From Steroidobacteraceae bacterium (GTDB taxonomy: Bacteria; Pseudomonadota; Gammaproteobacteria; Steroidobacterales; Steroidobacteraceae): DNA of 10,458 nucleotides. The translations under genes and the position numbers were made by a program. The stretch covers positions 1-10,458 of the forward strand of contig JAJTCR010000049.1 of NCBI GenBank assembly GCA_021325695.1, given 5' to 3'. The notes under the pieces are model-generated. The model saw only the letters and a list, made by a program, of their open reading frames with translations. It searched no databases and was not told the origin of the DNA. How positions within the stretch are numbered: the stretch's first letter is position 1; every line of letters begins with the position of its first letter. Of this stretch, positions 4,613-10,458 are shown piece by piece.

Positions 4613-7420
4613 TCAGTGCGCCTCGTCCCAGTTGCGGCCAAGTCCCACTTCGACCCTGAGCGGAACCCGCAGCTCGGCCGCCGCGGCCATCAGGCGTCGA
4701 AGGTCGTGCACGAGGCCCTCGGCGCGGTCCTCGGCCACCTCGAGCACGAGCTCGTCGTGCACCTGCATGATGAGCCGGGTATGCGGCGCGCCGGCCAGCC
4801 AGCGGTGCACCTCGATCATCGCGCGCTTGATGATGTCGGCCGCCGTGCCTTGCATCGGTGCATTGATGGCACTGCGCTCCGCGTAGGCTCGCAGCTGCTG
4901 GTTGCGCGACCGGATCTCGGGCAGGTACAGCCGCCGGCCGAACACCGTCTCGACGAACCCCTGCTCACGCGCCATCTGGCGCGTTGCGTCCATGTACTGC
5001 TTCACGCCGGGATAGCGACGGAAATACAGTTCGACGTACTGCTGCGCCGCGCCACGTTCGATGCCGAGCTGGCGCGCCAGCCCGAACGCCGACATCCCAT
5101 ACATCAACCCGAAGTTGATGACCTTCGCTACGCGTCGCTGGTCCGGCGTGACCTGGTCGAGCGCGCCGCCGCAGAAGACCTCGGCGGCCGTGGCCTGGTG
5201 GATGTCGCGCTCCGAGGCGAACGCCTCGAGCAGGCCGGCATCACCGGACAGGTGCGCCATGATCCGCAGCTCGATCTGCGAGTAGTCGGCCGCGATCAGC
5301 ACGTGGCCGGGCGGCGCGACGAAGGCCTGCCTGATGCGACGACCCTCGAGCGTCCGGATCGGGATGTTCTGCAGGTTGGGGTCGGTGGACGAGAGTCGCC
5401 CCGTCGCCGCCACCGCCTGGTGATACGAGGTGTGGACGCGGCCCGTGCGAGGATTGACCTGCTCGGGCAGCTTGTCGGTGTAGGTGGAGCGCAGCTTGGC
5501 GAGCCCGCGGTAATCCATGATCACGCGCGGCAGCTCGAATTCGCCGGCGAGCTCTTCCAGCACGTCCTCCGCAGTCGATGGCTGGCCCGACGGCGTCTTG
5601 CGTTTGACCGGGAGGCCGAGCTTGCCGAACAGCACTTCCTGCAGCTGTTTCGGGGATTCCACGTTGAAAGGCTGGCCCGCGATCTCGTGCGCGCGCCGTT
5701 CGAGCTCGACCAGGCCCCTGGACAGCTCCAGGCTCTGTCGCCTCAGCATCTGTGCATCCACGAGCACTCCGCAGTGCTCCATCTCGAGCAGGACCGGCAC
5801 GAGCGGTTGCTCGGTCTCACGGTACAGCCGCGCGAGGCTGGGGCTCTCCTCCAGGCGCGGCCACAGCGTTCGATGCAGGCGCAGCGCGACGTCTGCCTCC
5901 TCGGCGGAGTACTCGCCGGCTGCCTCCACGGGCACGTCGTTGAACGTGAGCTGTTTCGTGCCCTTGCCCGCCACGTCCTCGAAAAGGATGGTTTGCAGGT
6001 GAAGGTAGAGTTGCGCCGCCGAATCGAGATCGTGTCGCGTCGCGGTGCTGTTGAGGACGTAAGACTCGAGCATCGAGTCGAAGCGGATGCCGCGCAGCTC
6101 GATCCCGTGGTTCCGCAGGACGTGCGCGTCGTACTTGAGGTGGTGGCCGACCTTGCCGCGGGCCTCGTCCTCCAGCAACGGCGCGAGAAGCCGCAGCACT
6201 TCCGCACGGTCGAGCTGCTCGGGCGCCCCGGGATAGTCGTGCGCGAGCGGCACGTATGCCGCGTGGCCGCTCTCGACGGCGAACGAGACGCCGACGATCA
6301 CGGCCTGCATGTAGTCGAGCGAATTGGTCTCGGTGTCGAACGCGAACAGCTCGGCTCGACGCAGGACCTCGAGCCAGCGATTGAAGTGCTCCGGCGTCAG
6401 CACGAGTTCGTAATGGCGCCCGGGCGACCAGTCGCCTCGCGCATCCGCCGCCGGCATTTCGGGAGCGGGGGCCGGCGCGGGGGGCGGTTCGCCCGACTTG
6501 GTGTATTCGCCGCGCGAGACATCGACGCCCGCGCCCTGCGCCAGGTCCAGCGCCGCGGCGGGTCCGCCCGAATCCAGCCCCCTGAGCAGCGAGCGCAATT
6601 CGAGCCGGGTGTAAAGCCCGCGTAACGCCGCCACGTCGGGTTCGCGACGTCGCAGGTCCTGCGGCCCGAACGGCAGCTCGACGTCGCAGTGGATCTTCGC
6701 GAGCTCCCGCGAGAGCGCAAGGTCCGCCTGCGCGGCACGCAGGCTCTCGCCGACCTTGCCTTCGATCTCGTGCTGGTGTGCGATCAGGTTGTCGAGCGTG
6801 AAGTACTGCCCGAGCCACTTCGCGGCGGTTTTCGGACCGACCTTCGGCACGCCTGGGATGTTGTCCGAGCTGTCGCCGACGAGCGCGAGGTAATCGACGA
6901 TCTGCTCCGGATAGACGTCGAACTTGACCTTGACGCCGGCGCGGTCGAGCGACGAATTCGTCATCGTGTTGACCAGCGTGATGCGGTCGTTGACGAGCTG
7001 CGCCATGTCCTTGTCGCTGGTCGAGATCAGCACCGGCACGCCGCTGTCGGCCGCGCGCAGCGCGAGCGTGCCGATCACGTCGTCGGCCTCGACGCCCGCA
7101 ATGCGCAGCAGCGGCAGCCCCAGCGCCTCGACCGCGGCGATCAACGGCTCGACCTGTGCACGGAGGTCGTCGGGCATCGACGGCCGATGCGCCTTGTACT
7201 CGGCATAGAGGTCGTCGCGGAACGTCCTGCCCGGCGCGTCGAACACGACCGCGACGTGCTGCGGGTTCTGTTCCCGCAGCATGCGATGCAGCATGTTGAG
7301 GACGCCGAGTACTGCGCCGGTCGGCTCGCCGCGCGAATTGGATAACGGCGGCAGCGCGTGGAAGGCCCGGTAAAGGTATGACGAGCCGTCGACGAGGACG
7401 AGTGCGTTCGGCTCAACCAC
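4613..7420 (-). CDS. polA: DNA polymerase I
   Basis: A 935-residue three-domain repair and replication polymerase that removes RNA primers and fills gaps. The 5'-nuclease domain (about 1-290) shows LVDGSSYLYRAF, VEADDVIG, TSDKDMAQLV and the GDSSDNIPGVPKVGPKTA loop. A Pro/Ala-rich linker follows (310-325). The 3'-5' exonuclease domain has DTETNS (362-367), VGHHLKYD (Asp 431) and YSAEEAD (Tyr 504). The polymerase domain has motif A DYSQIELRIMAHLSGD (712-727), motif B RRVAKVINFGLMYGMSAFG (762-780) and motif C QVHDELVLEV (886-895). Length is close to the 928 residues of E. coli. Start: the GTG at 7420 gives the N-terminus VEPNALVLVDGSSYLY, matching the short E. coli N-terminus; an ATG 31 codons upstream would add an Arg/Pro-rich segment lying inside lptM. 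The GTG overlaps the lptM stop by 8 bases. Two exonuclease-site residues differ from E. coli. Confidence 0.96.
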   Translation of the reverse strand: MVEPNALVLVDGSSYLYRAFHALPPLSNSRGEPTGAVLGVLNMLHRMLREQNPQHVAVVFDAPGRTFRDDLYAEYKAHRPSMPDDLRAQVEPLIAAVEALGLPLLRIAGVEADDVIGTLALRAADSGVPVLISTSDKDMAQLVNDRITLVNTMTNSSLDRAGVKVKFDVYPEQIVDYLALVGDSSDNIPGVPKVGPKTAAKWLGQYFTLDNLIAHQHEIEGKVGESLRAAQADLALSRELAKIHCDVELPFGPQDLRRREPDVAALRGLYTRLELRSLLRGLDSGGPAAALDLAQGAGVDVSRGEYTKSGEPPPAPAPAPEMPAADARGDWSPGRHYELVLTPEHFNRWLEVLRRAELFAFDTETNSLDYMQAVIVGVSFAVESGHAAYVPLAHDYPGAPEQLDRAEVLRLLAPLLEDEARGKVGHHLKYDAHVLRNHGIELRGIRFDSMLESYVLNSTATRHDLDSAAQLYLHLQTILFEDVAGKGTKQLTFNDVPVEAAGEYSAEEADVALRLHRTLWPRLEESPSLARLYRETEQPLVPVLLEMEHCGVLVDAQMLRRQSLELSRGLVELERRAHEIAGQPFNVESPKQLQEVLFGKLGLPVKRKTPSGQPSTAEDVLEELAGEFELPRVIMDYRGLAKLRSTYTDKLPEQVNPRTGRVHTSYHQAVAATGRLSSTDPNLQNIPIRTLEGRRIRQAFVAPPGHVLIAADYSQIELRIMAHLSGDAGLLEAFASERDIHQATAAEVFCGGALDQVTPDQRRVAKVINFGLMYGMSAFGLARQLGIERGAAQQYVELYFRRYPGVKQYMDATRQMAREQGFVETVFGRRLYLPEIRSRNQQLRAYAERSAINAPMQGTAADIIKRAMIEVHRWLAGAPHTRLIMQVHDELVLEVAEDRAEGLVHDLRRLMAAAAELRVPLRVEVGLGRNWDEAH

Positions 7421-7691
7421 CGCGCGAGGATCCGGGGTTGCCGTCGGGCAGCGACGGGGGCGGCTGCCGGTCGTCCCTGGCCGGGGCCGGAGTGGCGGGA
7501 GGTTTGGGCGCACTCGGTGCCGCTTCGGTCGAAGGCGGCGTTGCGGCCCCTTCCGCCGGCGTCTGCTGCGGCCCGCGAATCACGACGTTGGTCGCGCGTT
7601 CCGGCAGTTCGAGCGGACCCTTGAGCCCGCACCCGGCCAGTACGAGCACCACCACGGACGTCGCGACGGAGCGAGTGGGGACGAACGTCAT
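7413..7691 (-). CDS. lptM: LPS translocon maturation chaperone LptM (YifL-like lipoprotein)
   Basis: A 92-residue lipoprotein. The lipobox is LAGC with the lipidated Cys at residue 21, followed at once by GLKGPLELP, the conserved start of the LptM/YifL family (GCGLKGPLY in E. coli). LptM binds and helps the oxidative maturation of LptD, the outer-membrane LPS insertion protein. After residue 40 the protein becomes a low-complexity Pro/Ala/Ser-rich tail, making it longer than E. coli YifL (about 67 residues). GGAG lies 6 bases before the ATG, which overlaps the thioesterase stop as ATGA. Its own stop overlaps the polA GTG. Translational coupling along the three genes is therefore likely. In many proteobacteria this gene sits beside lysA; polA as neighbour is less usual to my knowledge. 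Confidence 0.85.
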   Translation of the reverse strand: MTFVPTRSVATSVVVLVLAGCGLKGPLELPERATNVVIRGPQQTPAEGAATPPSTEAAPSAPKPPATPAPARDDRQPPPSLPDGNPGSSRGG

Positions 7692-8164
7692 CCGCGACTC
7701 CGGAGCTTCTCCACGAGGTGGTCCGCTCCCTGTCCAGGCGCTTCGATCACGGACATGGTCAACCGCGACACGCAGGTGAGGCGACCGCCCTCGTCCTCGA
7801 TACGGATGTCCCACACCTGTGAACGGGACCCGAGGTGGATCGGGCGGGCCGTGCCCGTCACGTGCCCGGATCGCGCCGAGCGCACATGATTGGCGTTGAT
7901 CTCCTGGCCGACGCAATAAACCTTGGTGGTGTCCACGCAGAAATTCGCCGCGACGCTGCCCAGCGTCTCTGCAAGGGCAACGCTGGCACCGCCATGCAGC
8001 AGGCCGAACGGCTGGCGCGTCCGTTCGTCGACCGGCATCGACCCGCTCAGGAAGTCGGTTCCGATCGCGGTCAGTTCGATGCCGAGGTGGTGCGCCAGGT
8101 CGCCGCCGCTGCCGAACGTGCGCCGGGCGTCTTCAAGCGTGATCGGTGTGAACCAGATGCTCAT
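7688..8164 (-). CDS. Hotdog-fold acyl-CoA thioesterase (YdiI/MenI-like)
   Basis: A 158-residue cytoplasmic thioesterase of the PaaI/YdiI hotdog family, which hydrolyses acyl- or aryl-CoA esters such as 1,4-dihydroxy-2-naphthoyl-CoA in menaquinone synthesis. It follows E. coli YdiI closely: SMPVDERTRQPFGLLHGGAS, with His 57 and general-base Glu 66 in ALAETLGS, then EINANHVRSARSG and PIHLGSRSQVWDI. About 20 residues extend past the YdiI C-terminus. The ATG at 8164 gives the family's normal N-terminus (IWFTPITLEDA); the frame is open upstream but without homology. The ribosome site is weak. It is first in the operon with lptM (4-base ATGA overlap) and polA, and divergent from the acyl-CoA dehydrogenase. 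No other menaquinone gene is in view, so the true substrate is open and I give no symbol. Confidence 0.9.
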   Translation of the reverse strand: MSIWFTPITLEDARRTFGSGGDLAHHLGIELTAIGTDFLSGSMPVDERTRQPFGLLHGGASVALAETLGSVAANFCVDTTKVYCVGQEINANHVRSARSGHVTGTARPIHLGSRSQVWDIRIEDEGGRLTCVSRLTMSVIEAPGQGADHLVEKLRSRG

Positions 8165-8187
8165 GCGGGTCTCGCGGGGGAGCGGGC

Positions 8188-8193
8188 ATTGTA
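8188..8193 (-). promoter_or_regulatory. Candidate -10 box for the thioesterase-lptM-polA operon
   Basis: TACAAT on the minus strand, ending 23 bases before the thioesterase ATG, would give a leader of about 17 bases. No matching -35 hexamer is evident at the right distance. Position and hexamer are the only support. Confidence 0.35.
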
Positions 8194-8237
8194 CGGGCGT
8201 GGAGAGGCTTCGAGTTTCTTGCCAATGGAATTTCCAG

Positions 8238-8300
8238 GTGTCTCCATTTTCCGGTGCACAGCCGGAAGCCGTCGGAAAATTGGGAGTGTCCCTATTTTTC
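8238..8300. repeat. REP-like imperfect inverted repeat in the divergent intergenic region
   Basis: Two arms, TCTCCATTTTCCG (8241-8253) and CGGAAAATTGGGA (8273-8285), are imperfect inverted copies, with an inner CCGG...CCGG hairpin (8251-8265). The block also holds two direct near-copies, GGTGTCTCCATTTTCC (8238-8253) and AGTGTCCCTATTTTTC (8285-8300). It is far more AT-rich than the flanks. The form resembles repetitive extragenic palindromes mobilised by RAYT transposases, but I cannot count copies elsewhere in the genome. It lies between the two divergent start codons and may carry or affect their promoters. Confidence 0.4.
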
Positions 8301-8357
8301 GCGCCGAGGCACAATCGAATGTTGCAGAGCACAAAATCGTCGATGTCGGAGTAGACC

Positions 8358-10145
8358 ATGCCTGATTACCGGCCACCGCTGCAGCAGATGCGCTTCACGA
8401 TCGAGCACCTGGCGGAGTTCAGCGACGTGGCGGCGCTGCAGGCGTACTCGGGCGTGGATGCCGACACGATGGAGGCTGTGCTCGAGGAAGCCGGCAGGTT
8501 CGCCTCGACCGTGCTGGCACCGACCAACTGGCCGGGTGATCGGCAGGGCGTGAAGGTGGTGGACCGCGAAGTGCAGGTGCCCGCCGAGATCAAGGCGGCC
8601 TACGGGAAATTCTGCGAAGGCGGATGGCCGGGCATCGCCTCCAATCCCGAATTCGGGGGACAGGGCCTGCCCAAGACGATCGCGATTGCCTGCGACGAGA
8701 TGTGGGCGGCGGCGAACGTGTCGTTCGCGCTGTGCCCGGAGCTTTCGCAGGGGGCGATCCTTGCGCTCGACCGACACGGCTCGGATGACCTCAAGCAGCG
8801 CTACCTCGCCAAACTCGTCGCGGGCGAGTGGACCGGCACCATGTGCCTGACCGAGCCCCAGGCCGGCTCCGATCTTTCCAGCCTGACGACCCGGGCCGAG
8901 CCGCAGGCCGACGGCAGCTACCTGCTGACGGGGCGCAAGATCTTCATCACCTGGGGCGACCACGCGATGACCGACAACGTGGTCCACCTCGTGCTCGCAC
9001 GCCGGCCGGGCGCACCGCAGGGCACGAAGGGCATCTCGTTGTTTCTCGTCCCCAAGTACCAGGTGCGAGCCGACGGTACGCTCGGCGAGCGCAACGACGT
9101 CTACCCGGTGTCGGTCGAGCACAAGCTCGGCATCCACGCGAGCCCGACCTGCGTGCTGTCCTTCGGCGACCAGGGCGGCGCGCAGGGCTACCTCGTCGGC
9201 AAGGAGAACGAAGGGCTGGCCGCGATGTTCACGATGATGAACTACATGCGTCTCGGCGTGGGTGCGCAGGGCGTCGGCCTCGCCGACCGCGCCTACCAGG
9301 CCGCCGTGCAGTTCGCGCGCGAGCGCGTGCAGGGCCGTGCCCCCGGCGAGAGGGGGCGCGTCACGATCATCCGGCATCCGGACGTGCGTCGCACCCTGCT
9401 GCTGATGCGCTCGCTCACGCAGGCATCGCGCTCGATCTGTTACTACACCGCCTCGTGCCTCGACCGCGGCAACCACGGCGACACGCCCGAGAGCTCGGCC
9501 GCATGGCTCGCGCGCGGCGACCTGATGACGCCGATCGCCAAGGCGTTCGGCTCCGAAATCGGCCAGCAGGTCACCGAACTCGGCATCCAGGTGCACGGTG
9601 GCATGGGCTACGTCGAAGAAACGGGGGTCGCACAGTACTACCGCGACGCGCGCATCGCCTCGATCTACGAGGGCACCAACGCGATCCAGGCGATCGACCT
9701 CGTCGGCCGCAAGCTGATGCGCGACGGCGGGTCGACGGTGTCCGCGTTCGTATCCGAGATGCGTGCGGTCGACGCTCCGCTCGCCAACGCCGGCGAAGAG
9801 ATGGCTCCCGTGCGGCTGTGGCTGGCCAAGGGCCTCGACGAGCTGGTGCAGTGCTCGACGCACCTGCTCGCGGGCGAGCGCAAGGACCCGGAGTTGCCCG
9901 GCGCGGGTGCGTTCAATTACCTGATGCTGATGGGCACCGTGATCGGCGGCTGGCAGCATGCGCGCGGTGCGCTCGCGGCGATCAAGGCGCTCGAAGGCAA
10001 TCCCACGGATCCGGTCCTGCACAAGACCCAGACGGTGCTCGCACGGTTCTACGCCGAGCACGTGATGCCGCAAACGCTCGCCTACGGCGCCGCCGTGCGT
10101 GCGAACACGGGCACGCTGATGGCGCTGACAGCCGACCAGTTCTGA
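8358..10145 (+). CDS. Acyl-CoA dehydrogenase, long (DmdC/FadE-like) subfamily
   Basis: A 595-residue FAD enzyme that forms the 2,3-double bond of an acyl-CoA, passing electrons to electron-transfer flavoprotein. It has the N-terminal cap of the ~600-residue subfamily (YRPPLQQMRFTIEHL), the FAD/substrate segment MCLTEPQAGSDLSSL (162-176), FITWGDHAMTDN (196-207), QVHGGMGYVEETGVAQYYRD (411-430), and the catalytic Glu 438 in IYEGTNAIQAIDL. A further C-terminal domain (about 460-595) is typical of this group, which includes 3-methylmercaptopropionyl-CoA dehydrogenase DmdC and broad fatty acyl-CoA dehydrogenases; substrate cannot be told from motifs. GGAG lies 6 bases before the ATG. It is divergent from the thioesterase and its stop is 2 bases from the next gene. 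Confidence 0.94.
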   Translation: MPDYRPPLQQMRFTIEHLAEFSDVAALQAYSGVDADTMEAVLEEAGRFASTVLAPTNWPGDRQGVKVVDREVQVPAEIKAAYGKFCEGGWPGIASNPEFGGQGLPKTIAIACDEMWAAANVSFALCPELSQGAILALDRHGSDDLKQRYLAKLVAGEWTGTMCLTEPQAGSDLSSLTTRAEPQADGSYLLTGRKIFITWGDHAMTDNVVHLVLARRPGAPQGTKGISLFLVPKYQVRADGTLGERNDVYPVSVEHKLGIHASPTCVLSFGDQGGAQGYLVGKENEGLAAMFTMMNYMRLGVGAQGVGLADRAYQAAVQFARERVQGRAPGERGRVTIIRHPDVRRTLLLMRSLTQASRSICYYTASCLDRGNHGDTPESSAAWLARGDLMTPIAKAFGSEIGQQVTELGIQVHGGMGYVEETGVAQYYRDARIASIYEGTNAIQAIDLVGRKLMRDGGSTVSAFVSEMRAVDAPLANAGEEMAPVRLWLAKGLDELVQCSTHLLAGERKDPELPGAGAFNYLMLMGTVIGGWQHARGALAAIKALEGNPTDPVLHKTQTVLARFYAEHVMPQTLAYGAAVRANTGTLMALTADQF

Positions 10146-10147
10146 CG

Positions 10148-10458
10148 ATGACGACGATGCCTGCACGAGCGAGCGTGGATCCGCCGTCGCCCTGGGCGAC
10201 GCTCGATCGCGTCGAGTCGCAGGCGCCCGCGGCCCTGCGGTCCTGGCTCGCCGAACCGGGCCTGCTGACGGCGAGGATCCGCGCGCTCTGTGGCGATCGC
10301 ATGCGCTTTCGCATGCTCGGCCCGCTGCGGAGCACGCGGCTGTACGAGGAACTCCAGGCACGGCTGGACCTGTACGGCGAGCGTTGCCTGCTGCGCGAGA
10401 TCGAGTTCTGCTGCCTCGGCGAGCGCCTCGTCTACGCACAGACCGTGCTGCCGGAGTC
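10148..10458 (+). CDS. ubiC: Chorismate-pyruvate lyase UbiC, 5' part (runs off the window)
   Basis: The first 103 codons of a gene cut by the window edge. UbiC removes pyruvate from chorismate to give 4-hydroxybenzoate, the first committed step of ubiquinone synthesis. Evidence is the segment LLREIEFCCLGERLVYAQTVLPES, which matches the family pattern REI..C..GE....A.TV.P in the strand carrying the active-site Arg (Arg 83 here), preceded by a SWLAEPGLLTARI segment like the LxWLLxxxSMTxR start of the family. The start could be the ATG at 10148 or the one at 10157; neither has a clear ribosome site, so translation is probably coupled to the dehydrogenase 2 bases upstream. The C-terminal half, with the catalytic Glu, is outside the window. 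Confidence 0.75.
   Translation, partial: MTTMPARASVDPPSPWATLDRVESQAPAALRSWLAEPGLLTARIRALCGDRMRFRMLGPLRSTRLYEELQARLDLYGERCLLREIEFCCLGERLVYAQTVLPE

Noticed and set aside
4346..6625. 759-codon open frame on the plus strand
   Set aside because: It is antisense to polA; its translation is rich in Arg, His, Leu and Val with no domain, as expected from GC-rich shadow frames, while polA has every family motif.
8165..8359. 65-residue upstream extension of the thioesterase
   Set aside because: It crosses the repeat-like block, has no similarity to the family and would leave no room for a promoter; the ATG at 8164 matches the YdiI N-terminus.
8292..10439. 715-codon open frame on the minus strand
   Set aside because: Antisense to the acyl-CoA dehydrogenase, which is fully supported by motifs; the antisense product is Arg-rich and featureless.
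1..10458. CRISPR arrays, tRNA, rRNA, insertion sequences, toxin-antitoxin or phage genes
   Set aside because: No regularly spaced repeats, cloverleaf, transposase, integrase or small toxin-like pair could be recognised on either strand.

Overview
The window is GC-rich (roughly two-thirds GC by eye), tightly packed chromosomal DNA with gammaproteobacterial gene content: DsbA, dihaem cytochrome c4, EngB, PolA, LptM, a YdiI-like thioesterase, an acyl-CoA dehydrogenase and UbiC. The cytochrome c4-dsbA pair beside engB and polA is a neighbourhood known from Pseudomonas and relatives. A Xanthomonadales-, Nevskiales- or Chromatiales-like host is my inference; no RNA gene is present to settle it.

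Layout. 1-251: no convincing gene, but a strong leftward terminator (189-221). 252-1546 (-): cytochrome c4 then dsbA, 32 bp apart, a periplasmic redox/protein-folding operon. 1704-2363 (+): engB, a ribosome-assembly GTPase, divergent from cytochrome c4. 2524-4376 (-): three small outer-membrane beta-barrel genes with signal peptides and AAGGAG ribosome sites; the upstream one is its own unit and the other two form a pair. The first and third are paralogues. The middle gene has an in-frame TAA 20 codons before what looks like its true end, removing the last beta-strand. 4613-8164 (-): a chained operon of hotdog thioesterase, LptM lipoprotein and DNA polymerase I, with stop/start overlaps of 4 and 8 bases. 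8358-10458 (+): a 595-residue acyl-CoA dehydrogenase and, 2 bases later, the start of a chorismate lyase (UbiC) gene cut by the window edge.

Most genes are housekeeping. I see no CRISPR array, toxin-antitoxin pair, phage gene, insertion sequence, tRNA or rRNA, and no convincing undescribed multi-gene system. The points most worth a second look are the interrupted barrel gene, the leftward terminator built into the 3' coding end of engB, the polA coupling with an envelope lipoprotein gene, altered residues in the PolA proofreading site, a REP-like inverted repeat in the thioesterase/dehydrogenase intergenic region, and mutually exclusive hairpins in the leader of the upstream barrel gene.
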